A stretch of 64,000 nucleotides of DNA from Hydractinia symbiolongicarpus. Lineage: Eukaryota; Cnidaria; Hydrozoa; Anthoathecata; Hydractiniidae. The notes beneath the pieces were generated by a model. The model did not search any database, was not told the DNA's origin, and worked only from the letters and a program-made list of their open reading frames with translations. Below are positions 49,267 through 63,227 of this stretch, piece after piece; positions within the stretch are counted from its first letter, which is position 1, and the number at the start of each line of letters is the position of its first letter. Location: contig NC_079877.1 of assembly GCF_029227915.1 (NCBI RefSeq), forward strand, positions 12,585,351 to 12,649,350, written 5' to 3'. A program made the translations under genes and the position numbers.

Positions 49267-50534
49267 TTGTTTGTTACTTCTGGCGGGAAATTCTTTGCAA
49301 ATCTGTTTGGCCATGTAGGAACTAGGACAAAGTACGCGACCTTTTGTCTGTTTCTAAACGTACAAATTTTTAACGATGGTGTTTTAAAACAGTCGTCCGG
49401 AAATGACGAATTCAAAAAAGTAGAAGCAGACCATACTAACTTTACTGACATTAAGATACACATGAAAAACTTCCTTTCCTTATTTTTTTTCAGTAAAAAG
49501 GAATGTTGCAATTAGAAAAAAAAGCGGGAAGTTATTCTCAATACTATTTTTCCTGAGATAAGTCAAAGTTCGGGAAGTTTCATGCAGGCGAAACTTCATG
49601 CGCTTAGATTAGAAAGCTTTCAGCTCTCATGGTGTTATTGGGTATGTGCTCACATGCCCTCATTACAATGCTCTTGGTTCGTTATGTCGATTGCGTCTTC
49701 TCATTTCGAAATCATGATCACACGGCAGCCTTATTTCATCGATGTAGGAAGCGCTTTAAATCGAACGCATGAGTATGACCAGATATTTTGATGTTGCTAG
49801 CAATCCACTTGAGAGCGAGCCCTAGTTAATATTGTGAGTAACCGCGAGAGATATAACGTTATGTTTCACTGATAGAAGTAATTAAAATTACCATGAAGTC
49901 ACACTATCTCTTCTGCAAGAGTCCTTCAGCAACTCTCCCCTTGAAACAGTTTTCACACATCAAATGAGTTCTCTGATAATTGCCGACGACGGAAAAAGGC
50001 TCTATGACAAGGGTGCGAAGGTTTTATATATCACTTGCTTACAAAATCCTACTACTCAGCTGGCGTCGCCTCCCTCCATGCTTCTCCGGAAGAGAAACCG
50101 GAACGTTCATCAAAGGTAGGGCAACGCAGTTTAGCACCGGTCACCCATCCAGATTTCGCGCTCAGGAGACAACACTGCAGCTCATCATCGCAGTTTTAGT
50201 GAGTGCCTTTGTTGAGGAACAAAGACGGGACGCGTACTATAGAAATGATCCTAGTAAGTACGGTCTTAGAGCGTCCGGTTAAGCTCGCAAAGGTGGTTCG
50301 AAAGGCCTTTGCATTTACTTGTGGCGCACACTAAAAGATGTTGTTTAAGTAAACAGTGACAAAAAATAGATTTTCCTCGAGATTTTACGTTACTTGACGA
50401 ATCGCTTAGTTTAAGGAAAGGCACACTTTTTAATTAGCCACATTTTGGCTGAATTGACAAAATCTTTATTTCCCGAGAGGCACAAATTTTAATTTGGAAA
50501 CTTTTGTTGCTAAACAAATATCCATTTCCAAGCT
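49267..50534 (+). repeat. Satellite unit 36, short (1268 bp), TATA-less type
   Basis: Counterpart of unit 25, with TTTTTAACGATGG and CACATCAAATGAG. Confidence 0.95.
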
Positions 50535-51801
50535 TTGTTTGTTACTTCTGGCGGGAAATTCTTTGCAAATCTGTTTGGCCATGTAGGAACTAGGACAAAG
50601 TACGCGACCTTTTGTCTGTTTCTAAACGTACAAATTTTCAACGATGGTGTTTTAAAACAGTCGTCCAGAAATGACGAATTCAAAAAAGTAGAAGCAGACC
50701 ATACTAACTTTACTGACATTAAGATACACATGAAAAACTTCCTTTCCTTATTTTTTTTAAGTAAAAAGGAATGTTGCAATTAGAAAAAAAAGCGGGAAGT
50801 TATTCTCAATACTATTTTTCCTGAGATAAGTCAAAGTTCGGGAAGTTTCATGCAGGCGAAACTTCATGCGCTTAGATTAGAAAGCTTTCAGCTCTCATGG
50901 TGTTATTGGGTATGTGCTCACATGCCCTCATTACAATGCTCTTGGTTCGTTATGTCGATTGCGTCTTCTCATTTCGAAATCATGATCACACGGCAGCCTT
51001 ATTTCATCGATGTAGGAAGCGCTTTAAATCGAACGCATGAGTATGACCAGATATTTTGATGTTGCTAGCAATCCACTTGAGAGCGAGCCCTAGTTAATAT
51101 TATGAGTAACCGCGAGAGATATAACGTTATGTTTCACTGATAGAAGTAATTAAAATTACCATGAAGTCACACTATCTCTTCTGCAAGAGTCCTTCAGCAA
51201 CTCTCCCCTTGAAACAGTTTTCACACATCAAATGAGTTCTCTGATAATTGCCGACGACGGAAAAAGGCTCTATGACAAGGGTGCGAAGGTTTTATATATC
51301 ACTTGCTTACAAAATCCTACTACTCAGCTGGCGTCGCCTCCCTCCATGCTTCTCCGGAAGAGAAACCGGAACTTTCATCAAAGGTAGGGCAACGCAGTTT
51401 AGCACCGGTCACCCATCCAGATTTCGCGCTCAGGAGACAACACTGCAGCTCATCATCGCAGTTTTAGTGAGTGCCTTTGTTGAGGAACAAAGACGGGACG
51501 CGTACTATAGAAATGATCCTAGTAAGTACGGTCTTAGAGCGTCCGGTTAAGCTCGCAAAGGTGGTTCGAAAGGCCTTTGCGTTTACTTGTGGCGCACACT
51601 AAAAGATGTTGTTTAAGTAAACAGTGACAAAAAATAGATTTTCCTCGAGATTTTATGTTACTTGACGAATCGCTTAGTTTAAGGAAAGGCACACTTTTTA
51701 ATTAGCCACATTTTGGCTGAATTGACAAAATCTTTATTTCCGAGAGGCACAAATTTTAATTTGGAAACTTTTGCTGCTAAACAAATCTCCATTTCCAAGC
51801 T
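50535..51801 (+). repeat. Satellite unit 37, short (1267 bp), TATA-less type
   Basis: The acceptor-like CAG is changed to AAG (TTTTTTTTAAGTAAAAAGG near 50759). Also reads GTCCAGAAATG and TATTATGAGTAAC. Confidence 0.95.
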
Positions 51802-53069
51802 TTGTTTGTTACTTCTGGCGGGAAATTCTTTGCAAATCTGTTTGGCCATGTAGGAACTAGGACAAAGTACGCGACCTTTTGTCTGTTTCTAAACGTCCAA
51901 ATTTTCAACGATCGTGTTTTAAAACAGTCGTCCGGAAATGACGAATTCAAAAAAGTAGAAGCAGACCATACTAACTTTACTGACATTAAGATACACATGA
52001 AAAACTTCCTTTCCTTATTTTTTTTCAGTAAAAAGGAATGTTGCAATTAGAAAAAAAAGCGGGAAGTTATTCTCAATACTATTTTTCCTGAGATAAGTCA
52101 AAGTTCGGGAAGTTTCATGCAGGCGAAACTTCATGCGCTTAGATTAGAAAGCTTTCAGCTCTCATGGTGTTATTGGGTATGTGCTCACATGCCCTCATTA
52201 CAATGCTCTTGGTTCGTTATGTCGATTGCGTCTTCTCATTTCAAAATCATGACCACACGGCAGCCTTATTTCATCGATGTAGGAAGCGCTTTAAATCGAA
52301 CGCATGAGTATGACCAGATATTTTGATGTTGCTAGCAATCCACATGAGAGCGAGCCCTAGTTAATATTGTGAGTAACCGCGAGAGATATAACGTTATGTT
52401 TCACTGATAGAAGTAATTAAAATTACCATGAAGTCACACTATCTCTTCTGCAAGAGTCCTTCAGCAACTCTCCCCTTGAAACAGTTTTCACACATAAAAT
52501 GAGTTCTCTGATAATTGCCGACGACGGAAAAAGGCTCTATGACAAGGGTGCGAAGGTTTTATATATCACTTGCTTACAAAATCCTACTACTCAGCTGGCG
52601 TCGCCTCCCTCCATGCTTCTCCGGAAGAGAAACCGGAACGTTCATCAAAGGTAGGGCAACGCAGTTTAGCACCGGTCACCCATCCAGATTTCGCGCTCAG
52701 GAGGCAACACTGCAGCTCATCATCGCAGTTTTAGTGAGTGCCTTTGTTGAGGAACAAAGACGGGACGCGTACTATAGAAATGATCCTAGTAAGTACGGTC
52801 TTAGAGCGTCCGGTTAAGCTCGCAAAGGTGGTTCGAAAGGCCTTTGCGTTTACTTGTGGCGCACACTAAAAGATGTTGTTTAAGTAAACAGTGACAAAAA
52901 ATAGATTTTCCTCGAGATTTTATGTTACTTGACGAATCGCTTAGTTTAAGGAAAGGCACACTTTTTAAATAGCCACATTTTGGCTGAATTGACAAAATCT
53001 TTATTTCCCGAGAGGCACAAATTTTAATTTGGAAACTTTTGTTGCTAAACAAATCTCCATTTCCAAGCT
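51802..53069 (+). repeat. Satellite unit 38, short (1268 bp), TATA-less type
   Basis: Private variants are ACGTCCAAAT, CGATCGTG, TTTCAAAATCATGACC and CCACATGAGAG. Confidence 0.95.
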
Positions 53070-54337
53070 TTGTTTGTTACTTCTGGCGGGAAATTCTTTG
53101 CAAATCTGTTTGGCCATGTAGGAACTAGGACGAAGTACGCGACCTTTTGTCTGTTTCTAAACGTACAAATTTTCAACGATGGTGTTTTAAAACAGTCGTC
53201 CGGAAATGACGAATTCAAAAAAGTAGAAGCAGACCATACTAACTTTACTGACATTAAGATACACATGAAAAACTTCCTTTCCTTATTTTTTTTCAGTAAA
53301 AAGGAATGTTGCAATTAGAAAAAAAAGCGAGAAGTTATTCTCAATACTATTTTTCCTGAGATAAGTCAAAGTTCGGGAAGTTTCATGCAGGCGAAACTTC
53401 ATGCGCTTAGATTAGAAAGCTTTCAGCTCTCATGGTGTTATTGGGTATGTGCTCACATGCCCTCATTACAATGCTCTTGGTTCGTTATGTCGATTGCGTC
53501 TTCTCATTTCGAAATCATGATCACACGGCAGCCTTATTTCATCGATGTAGGAAGCGCTTTAAATCGAACGCATGAGAATGACCAGATATATTGATGTTGC
53601 TAGCAATCCACTTGAGAGCGAGCCCTAGTTAATATTGTGAGTAACCGCGAGAGATATAACGTTATGTTTCACTGATAGAAGTAATTAAAATTACCATGAA
53701 GTCACACTATCTCTTCTGCAAGAGTCCTTCAGCAACTCTCCCCTTGAAACAGTTTTCACACATCAAAAGAGTTCTCTGATAATTGCCGACGACGGAAAAA
53801 GGCTCTATGACAAGGGTGCGAAGGTTTTATATATCACTTGCTTACAAAATCCTACTACTCAGCTGGCGTCGCCTCCCTCCATGCTTCTCCGGAAGAGAAA
53901 CCGGAACGTTCATCAAAGGTAGGGCAACGCAGTTTAGCACCGGTCACCCATCCAGATTTCGCGCTCAGGAGACAACACTGCAGCTCATCATCGCAGTTTT
54001 AGTGAGTGCCTTTGTTGAGGAACAAAGACGGGACGCGTACTATAGAAATGATCCTAGTAAGTACGGTCTTAGAGCGTCCGGTTAAGGTCACAAAGGTGGT
54101 TCGAAAGGCCTTTGCGTTTACTTGTGGCGCACACTAAAAGATGTTGTTTAAGTAAACAGTGACAAAAAATAGATTTTCCTCGAGATTTTACGTTACTTGA
54201 CGAATCGCTTAGTTTAAGGAAAGGCACACTTTTTAATTAGCCACATTTTGGCTGAATTGACAAAATCTTTATTTCCCGAGAGGCACAAATTTTAATTTGG
54301 AAACTTTTGCTGCTAAACAAATCTCCATTTCCAAGCT
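53070..54337 (+). repeat. Satellite unit 39, short (1268 bp), TATA-less type
   Basis: Last TATA-less unit. Private variants are GGACGAAGTACG, AAGCGAGAAG and CATGAGAATG. Its tail, TTAAGGTCACAAAGG, recurs in unit 41. Confidence 0.95.
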
Positions 54338-55607
54338 TTGTTTGTTACTTCTGGCGGGAAATTCTTTGCAAATCTGTTTGGCCATGTAGGAACTAGGACA
54401 AAGTACGCGACCTTTTGTCTGTTTCTAAACGTACAAATTTTCAACGATGGTGTTTTAAAACAGTCGTCCGGAAATGACGAATTCAAAAAAGTAGAAGCAG
54501 ACCATACTAACTTTACTGACATTAAGATACACATGAAAAACTTCCTTTCCTTGTTTTTTTTTCAGTAAAAAGGAATGTTGCAATTAGAAAAAAAAGCGGG
54601 AAGTTATTCTCAATACTATTTTTCCTGAGATAAGTCAAAGTTCGGGAAGTTTCATGCAGGCGAAACTTCATGCGCTTAGATTAGAAAGCTTTCAGCTCTC
54701 ATGGTGTTATTGGGTATGTGCTCACATGCCCTCATTACAATGCTCTTGGTTCGTTATGTCGATTGCGTCTTCTCATTTCGAAATCATGATCACACGGCAG
54801 CCTTATTTCATCGATGTAGGAAGCGCTTATAAATCGAATGCATGAGTATGACCAGATATTTTGATGTTGCTAGCAATCCACTTGAGAGCAAGCCCTAGTT
54901 AATATTGTGAGTAACCGCGAGAGATATAACGTTATGTTTCACTGATAGAAGTAATTAAAATTACCATGAGGTCACACTATCTCTTCTGCAAGAGTCCTTC
55001 AGCAACTCTCCCCTTGAAACAGTTTTCACACATCAAAAGAGTTCTCTGATAATTGCCGACGACGGAAAAAGGCTCTATGACAAGGGTGCGAAGGTTTTAT
55101 ATATCACTTGCTTACAAAATCCTACTACTCAGCTGGCGTCGCCTCCCTCCATGCTTCTCCGGAAGAGAAACCGGAACGTTCATCAAAGGTAGGGCAACGC
55201 AGTTTAGCACCGGTCACCCATCCAGATTTCGCGCTCAGGAGACAACACTGCAGCTCATCATCGCAGTTTTAGTGAGTGCCTTTGTTGAGGAACAAAGACG
55301 GGACGCGTACTATAGAAATGATCCTAGTAAGTACGGTCTTAGAGCGTCCGGTTAAGCTCGCAAAGGTGGTTCGAAAGGCCTTTGCGTTTACTTGTGGCGC
55401 ACACTAAAAGATGTTGTTTAAGTAAACAGTGACAAAAAATAGATTTTCCTCGAGATTTTACGTTACTTGACGAATCGCTTAGTTTAAGGAAAGGCACACT
55501 TTTTAATTAGCCACATTTTGGCTGAATTGACAAAATCTTTATTTCCCGAGAGGCACAAATTTTAATTTGGAAACTTTTGCTGCTAAACAAATCTCCATTT
55601 CCAAGCT
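54338..55607 (+). repeat. Satellite unit 40, short (1270 bp)
   Basis: 1270-bp subtype like unit 27. Reads ATGAGGTCAC near 54966 and has the TTAAGCTCGC tail. Confidence 0.95.
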
Positions 55608-56877
55608 TTGTTTGTTACTTCTGGCGGGAAATTCTTTGCAAATCTGTTTGGCCATGTAGGAACTAGGACAAAGTACGCGACCTTTTGTCTGTTTCTAAAC
55701 GTACAAATTTTCAACGATGGTGTTTTAAAACAGTCGTCCGGAAATGACGAATTCAAAAAAGTAGAAGCAGACCATACTAACTTTACTGACATTAAGATAC
55801 ACATGAAAAACTTCCTTTCCTTGTTTTTTTTTCAGTAAAAAGGAATGTTGCAATTAGAAAAAAAAGCGGGAAGTTATTCTCAATACTATTTTTCCTGAGA
55901 TAAGTCAAAGTTCGGGAAGTTTCATGCAGGCGAAACTTCATGCGCTTAGATTAGAAAGCTTTCAGCTCTCATGGTGTTATTGGGTATGTGCTCACATGCC
56001 CTCATTACAATGCTCTTGGTTCGTTATGTCGATTGCGTCTTCTCATTTCGAAATCATGATCACACGGCAGCCTTATTTCATCGATGTAGGAAGCGCTTAT
56101 AAATCGAATGCATGAGTATGACCAGATATTTTGATGTTGCTAGCAATCCACTTGAGAGCAAGCCCTAGTTAATATTGTGAGTAACCGCGAGAGATATAAC
56201 GTTATGTTTCACTGATAGAAGTAATTAAAATTACCATGAAGTCACACTATCTCTTCTGCAAGAGTCCTTCAGCAACTCTCCCCTTGAAACAGTTTTCACA
56301 CATCAAAAGAGTTCTCTGATAATTGCCGACGACGGAAAAAGGCTCTATGACAAGGGTGCGAAGGTTTTATATATCACTTGCTTACAAAATCCTACTACTC
56401 AGCTGGCGTCGCCTCCCTCCATGCTTCTCCGGAAGAGAAACCGGAACGTTCATCAAAGGTAGGGCAACGCAGTTTAGCACCGGTCACCCATCCAGATTTC
56501 GCGCTCAGGAGACAACACTGCAGCGCATCATCGCAGTTTTAGTGAGTGCCTTTGTTGAGGAACAAAGACGGGACGCGTACTATAGAAATGATCCTAGTAA
56601 GTACGGTCTTAGAGCGTCCGGTTAAGGTCACAAAGGTGGTTCGAAAGGCCTTTGCGTTTACTTGTGGCGCACACTAAAAGATGTTGTTTAAGTAAACAGT
56701 GACAAAAAATAGATTTTCCTCGAGATTTTACGTTACTTGACGAATCGCTTAGTTTAAGGAAAGGCACACTTTTTAATTAGCCACATTTTGGCTGAATTGA
56801 CAAAATCTTTATTTCCCGAGAGGCACAAATTTTAATTTGGAAACTTTTGCTGCTAAACAAATCTCCATTTCCAAGCT
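55608..56877 (+). repeat. Satellite unit 41, short (1270 bp)
   Basis: 1270-bp subtype with a TTAAGGTCACAAAGG tail like unit 39. Private change CTGCAGCGCATC (Leu to Arg in the core frame). Confidence 0.95.
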
Positions 56878-58147
56878 TTGTTTGTTACTTCTGGCGGGAA
56901 ATTCTTTGCAAATCTGTTTGGCCATGTAGGAACTAGGACAAAGTACGCGACCTTTTGTCTGTTTCTAAACGTACAAATTTTCAACGATGGTGTTTTAAAA
57001 CAGTCGTCCGGAAATGACGAATTCAAAAAAGTAGAAGCAGACCATACTAACTTTACTGACATTAAGATACACATGAAAAACTTCCTTTCCTTGTTCTTTT
57101 TTCAGTAAAAAGGAATGTTGCAATTAGAAAAAAAAGCGGGAAGTTATTCTCAATACTATTTTTCCTGAGATAAGTCAAAGTTCGGGAAGTTTCATGCAGG
57201 CGAAACTTCATGCGCTTAGATTAGAAAGCTTTCAGCTCTCATGGTGTTATTGGGTATGTGCTCACATGCCCTCATTACAATGCTCTTGGTTCGTTATGTC
57301 GATTGCGTCTTCTCATTTCGAAATCATGATCACACGGCAGCCTTATTTCATCGATGTAGGAAGCGCTTATAAATCGAATGCATGAGTATGACCAGATATT
57401 TTGATGTTGCTAGCAATCCACTTGAGAGCAAGCCCTAGTTAATATTGTGAGTAACCGCGAGAGATATAACGTTATGTTTCACTGATAGAAGTAATTAAAA
57501 TTACCATGAAGTCACACTATCTCTTCTGCAAGAGTCCTTCAGCAACTCTCCCCTTGAAACAGTTTTCACACATCAAAAGAGTTCTCTGATAATTGCCGAC
57601 GACGGAAAAAGGCTCTATGACAAGGGTGCGAAGGTTTTATATATCACTTGCTTACAAAATCCTACTACTCAGCTGGCGTCGCCTCCCTCCATGCTTCTCC
57701 GGAAGAGAAACCGGAACGTTCATCAAAGGTAGGGCAACGCAGTTTAGCACCGGTCACCCATCCAGATTTCGCGCTCAGGAGACAACACTGCAGCTCATCA
57801 TCGCAGTTTTAGTGAGTGCCTTTGTTGAGGAACAAAGACGGGACGCGTACTATAGAAATGATCCTAGTAAGTACGGTCTTAGAGCGTCCGGTTAAGCTCG
57901 CAAAGGTGGTTCGAAAGGCCTTTGCGTTTACTTGTGGCGCACACTAAAAGATGTTGTTTAAGTAAACAGTGACAAAAAATAGATTTTCCTCGAGATTTTA
58001 CGTTACTTGACGAATCGCTTAGTTTAAGGAAAGGCACACTTTTTAATTAGCCACATTTTGGCTGAATTGACAAAATCTTTATTTCCCGAGAGGCACAAAT
58101 TTTAATTTGGAAACTTTTGCTGCTAAACAAATCTCCATTTCCAAGCT
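56878..58147 (+). repeat. Satellite unit 42, short (1270 bp)
   Basis: 1270-bp subtype with a TTAAGCTCGC tail. The pyrimidine tract carries one C (TTGTTCTTTTTTCAG). Confidence 0.95.
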
Positions 58148-59417
58148 TTGTTTGTTACTTCTGGCGGGAAATTCTTTGCAAATCTGTTTGGCCATGTAGG
58201 AACTAGGACAAAGTACGCGACCTTTTGTCTGTTTCTAAACGTACAAATTTTCAACGATGGTGTTTTAAAACAGTCGTCCGGAAATGACGAATTCAAAAAA
58301 GTAGAAGCAGACCATACTAACTTTACTGACATTAAGATACACATGAAAAACTTCCTTTCCTTGTTTTTTTTTCAGTAAAAAGGAATGTTGCAATTAGAAA
58401 AAAAAGCGGGAAGTTATTCTCAATACTATTTTTCCTGAGATAAGTCAAAGTTCGGGAAGTTTCATGCAGGCGAAACTTCATGCGCTTAGATTAGAAAGCT
58501 TTCAGCTCTCATGGTGTTATTGGGTATGTGCTCACATGCCCTCATTACAATGCTCTTGGTTCGTTATGTCGATTGCGTCTTCTCATTTCGAAATCATGAT
58601 CACACGGCAGCCTTATTTCATCGATGTAGGAAGCGCTTATAAATCGAATGCATGAGTATGACCAGATATTTTGATGTTGCTAGCAATCCACTTGAGAGCA
58701 AGCCCTAGTTAATATTGTGAGTAACCGCGAGAGATATAACGTTATGTTTCACTGATAGAAGTAATTAAAATTACCATGAAGTCACACTATCTCTTCTGCA
58801 AGAGTCCTTCAGCAACTCTCCCCTTGAAACAGTTTTCACACATAAAAAGAGTTCTCTGATAATTGCCGACGACGGAAAAAGGCTCTATGACAAGGGTGCG
58901 AAAGTTTTATATATCACTTGCTTACAAAATCCTACTACTCAGCTGGCGTCGCCTCCCTCCATGCTTCTCCGGAAGAGAAACCGGAACGTTCATCAAAGGT
59001 AGGGCAACGCAGTTTAGCACCGGTCACCCATCCAGATTTCGCGCTCAGGAGACAACACTGCAGCTCATCATCGCAGTTTTAGTGAGTGCCTTTGTTGAGG
59101 AACAAAGACGGGACGCGTACTATAGAAATGATCCTAGTAAGTACGGTCTTAGAGCGTCCGGTTAACCTCGCAAAGGTGGTTAGAAAGGCCTTTGCGTTTA
59201 CTTGTGGCGCACACTAAAAGATGTTGTTTAAGTAAACAGTGACAAAAAATAGATTTTCCTCGAGATTTTACGTTACTTGACGAATCGCTTAGTTTAAGGA
59301 AAGGCACACTTTTTAATTAGCCACATTTTGGCTGAATTGACAAAATCTTTATTTCCCGAGAGGCACAAATTTTAATTTGGAAACTTTTGCTGCTAAACAA
59401 ATCTCCATTTCCAAGCT
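58148..59417 (+). repeat. Satellite unit 43, short (1270 bp)
   Basis: Carries GCGAAAGTTTT and the TTAACCTCGC/GGTTAG tail shared with unit 29, pointing to exchange or common descent between the two parts of the array. Confidence 0.95.
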
Positions 59418-60687
59418 TTGTTTGTTACTTCTGGCGGGAAATTCTTTGCAAATCTGTTTGGCCATGTAGGAACTAGGACAAAGTACGCGACCTTTTGTCT
59501 GTTTCTAAACGTACAAATTTTCAACGATGGTGTTTTAAAACAGTCGTCCGGAAATGACGAATTCAAAAAAGTAGAAGCAGACCATACTAACTTTACTGAC
59601 ATTAAGATACACATGAAAAACTTCCTTTCCTTGTTTTTTTTTCAGTAAAAAGGAATGTTGCAATTAGAAAAAAAAGCGGGAAGTTATTCTCAATACTATT
59701 TTTCCTGAGATAAGTCAAAGTTCGGGAAGTTTCATGCAGGCGAAACTTCATGCGCTTAGATTAGAAAGCTTTCAGCTCTCATGGTGTTATTGGGTATGTG
59801 CTCACATGCCCTCATTACAATGCTCTTGGTTCGTTATGTCGATTGCGTCTTCTCATTTCGAAATCATGATCACACGGCAGCCTTATTTCATCGATGTAGG
59901 AAGCGCTTATAAATCGAATGCATGAGTATGACCAGATATTTTGATGTTGCTAGCAATCCACTTGAGAGCAAGCCCTAGTTAATATTGTGAGTAACCGCGA
60001 GAGATATAACGTTATGTTTCACTGATAGAAGTAATTAAAATTACCATGAAGTCACACTATCTCTTCTGCAAGAGTCCTTCAGCAACTCTCCCCTTGAAAC
60101 AGTTTTCACACATCAAAAGAGTTCTCTGATAATTGCCGACGACGGAAAAAGGCTCTATGACAAGGGTGCGAAGGTTTTATATATCACTTGCTTACAAAAT
60201 CCTACTACTCAGCTGGCGTCGCCTCCCACCATGCTTCTCCGGAAGAGAAACCGGAACGTTCATCAAAGGTAGGGCAACGCAGTTTAGCACCGGTCACCCA
60301 TCCAGATTTCGCGCTCAGGAGACAACACTGCAGCTCATCATCGCAGTTTTAGTGAGTGCCTTTGTTGAGGAACAAAGACGGGACGCGTACTATAGAAATG
60401 ATCCTAGTAAGTACGGTCTTAGAGCGTCCGGTTAAGGTCGCAAAGGTGGTTCGAAAGGCCTTTGCGTTTACTTGTGGCGCACACTAAAAGATGTTGTTTA
60501 AGTAAACAGTGACAAAAAATAGATTTTCCTCGAGATTTTACGTTACTTGACGAATCGCTTAGTTTAAGGAAAGGCACACTTTTTAATTAGCCACATTTTG
60601 GCTGAATTGACAAAATCTTTATTTCCCGAGAGGCACAAATTTTAATTTGGAAACTTTTGCTGCTAAACAAATCTCCATTTCCAAGCT
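59418..60687 (+). repeat. Satellite unit 44, short (1270 bp)
   Basis: 1270-bp subtype with private CCTCCCACCATG and a TTAAGGTCGC tail. Confidence 0.95.
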
Positions 60688-61957
60688 TTGTTTGTTACTT
60701 CTGGCGGGAAATTCTTTGCAAATCTGTTTGGCCATGTAGGAACTAGGACAAAGTACGCGACCTTTTGTCTGTTTCTAAACGTACAAATTTTCAACGATGG
60801 TGTTTTAAAACAGTCGTCCGGAAATGACGAATTCAAAAAAGTAGAAGCAGACCATACTAACTTTACTGACATTAAGATACACATGAAAAACTTCCTTTCC
60901 TTGTTTTTTTTTCAGTAAAAAGGAATGTTGCAATTAGAAAAAAAAGCGGGAAGTTATTCTCAATACTATTTTTCCTGAGATAAGTCAAAGTTCGGGAAGT
61001 TTCATGCAGGCGAAACTTCATGCGCTTAGATTAGAAAGCTTTCAGCTCTCATGGTGTTATTGGGTATGTGCTCACATGCCCTCATTACAATGCTCTTGGT
61101 TCGTTATGTCGATTGCGTCTTCTCATTTCGAAATCATGATCACACGGCAGCCTTATTTCATCGATGTAGGAAGCGCTTATAAATCGAATGCATGAGTATG
61201 ACCAGATATTTTGATGTTGCTAGCAATCCACTTGAGAGCAAGCCCTAGTTAATATTGTGAGTAACCGCGAGAGATATAACGTTATGTTTCACTGATAGAA
61301 GTAATTAAAATTACCATGAAGTCACACTATCTCTTCTGCAAGAGTCCTTCAGCAACTCTCCCCTTGAAACAGTTTTCACACATCAAAAGAGTTCTCTGAT
61401 AATTGCCGACGACGGAAAAAGGCTCTATGACAAGGGTGCGAAGGTTTTATATATCACTTGCTTACAAAATCCTACTACTCAGCTGGCGTCGCCTCCCTCC
61501 ATGCTTCTCCGGAAGAGAAACCGGAACGTTCATCAAAGGTAGGGCAACGCAGTTTAGCACCGGTCACCCATCCAGATTTCGCGCTCAGGAGACAACACTG
61601 CAGCTCATCATCGCAGTTTTAGTGAGTGCCTTTGTTGAGGAACAAAGACGGGACGCGTACTATAGAAATGATCCTAGTAAGTACGGTCTTAGAGCGTCCG
61701 GTTAAGCTCGCAAAGGTGGTTCGAAAGGCCTTTGCGTTTACTTGTGGCGCACACTAAAAGATGTTGTTTAAGTAAACAGTGACAAAAAATAGATTTTCCT
61801 CGAGATTTTACGTTACTTGACGAATCGCTTAGTTTAAGGAAAGTCACACTTTTTAATTAGCCACATTTTGGCTGAATTGACAAAATCTTTATTTCCCGAG
61901 AGGCACAAATTTTAATTTGGAAACTTTTGCTGCTAAACAAATCTCCATTTCCAAGCT
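60688..61957 (+). repeat. Satellite unit 45, short (1270 bp)
   Basis: 1270-bp subtype; private GGAAAGTCACAC near 61840. Confidence 0.95.
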
Positions 61958-63227
61958 TTGTTTGTTACTTCTGGCGGGAAATTCTTTGCAAATCTGTTTG
62001 GCCATGTAGGAACTAGGACAAAGTACGCGACCTTTTGTCTGTTTCTAAACGTACAAATTTTCAACGATGGTGTTTTAAAACAGTCGTCCGGAAATGACGA
62101 ATTCAAAAAAGTAGAAGCAGACCATACTAACTTTACTGACATTAAGATACACATGAAAAACTTCCTTTCCTTGTTTTTTTTTCAGTAAAAAGGAATGTTG
62201 CAATTAGAAAAAAAAGCGGGAAGTTATTCTCAATACTATTTTTCCTGAGATAAGTCAAAGTTCGGGAAGTTTCATGCAGGCGAAACTTCATGCGCTTAGA
62301 TTAGAAAGCTTTCAGCTCTCATGGTGTTATTGGGTATGTGCTCACATGCCCTCATTACAATGCTCTTGGTTCGTTATGTCGATTGCGTCTTCTCATTTCG
62401 AAATCATGATCACACGGCAGCCTTATTTCATCGATGTAGGAAGCGCTTATAAATCGAATGCATGAGTATGACCAGATATTTTGATGTTGCTAGCAATCCA
62501 CTTGAGAGCAAGCCCTAGTTAATATTGTGAGTAACCGCGAGAGATATAACGTTATGTTTCACTGATAGAAGTAATTAAAATTACCATGAAGTCACACTAT
62601 CTCTTCTGCAAGAGTCCTTCAGCAACTCTCCCCTTGAAACAGTTTTCACACATCAAAAGAGTTCTCTGATAATTGCCGACGACGGAAAAAGGCTCTATGA
62701 CAAGGGTGCGAAGGTTTTATATATCACTTGCTTACAAAATCCTACTACTCAGCTGGCGTCGCCTCCCTCCATGCTTCTCCGGAAGAGAAACCGGAACGTT
62801 CATCAAAGGTAGGGCAACGCAGTTTAGCACCGGTCACCCATCCAGATTTCGCGCTCAGGAGACAACACTGCAGCTCATCATCGCAGTTTTAGTGAGTGCC
62901 TTTGTTGAGGAACAAAGACGGGACGCGTACTATAGAAATGATCCTAGTAAGTACGGTCTTAGAGCGTCCGGTTAAGCTCGCAAAGGTGGTTCGAAAGGCC
63001 TTTGCGTTTACTTGTGGCGCACACTAAAAGATGTTGTTTAAGTAAACAGTGACAAAAAATAGATTTTCCTCGAGATTTTACGTTACTTGACGAATCGCTT
63101 AGTTTAAGGAAAGGCACACTTTTTAATTAGCCACATTTTGGCTGAATTGACAAAATCTTTATTTCCCGAGAGGCACAAATTTTAATTTGGAAACTTTTGC
63201 TGCTAAACAAATCTCCATTTCCAAGCT
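61958..63227 (+). repeat. Satellite unit 46, short (1270 bp)
   Basis: Matches the 1270-bp subtype at every diagnostic site I checked, with no private variant noticed. Confidence 0.95.
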
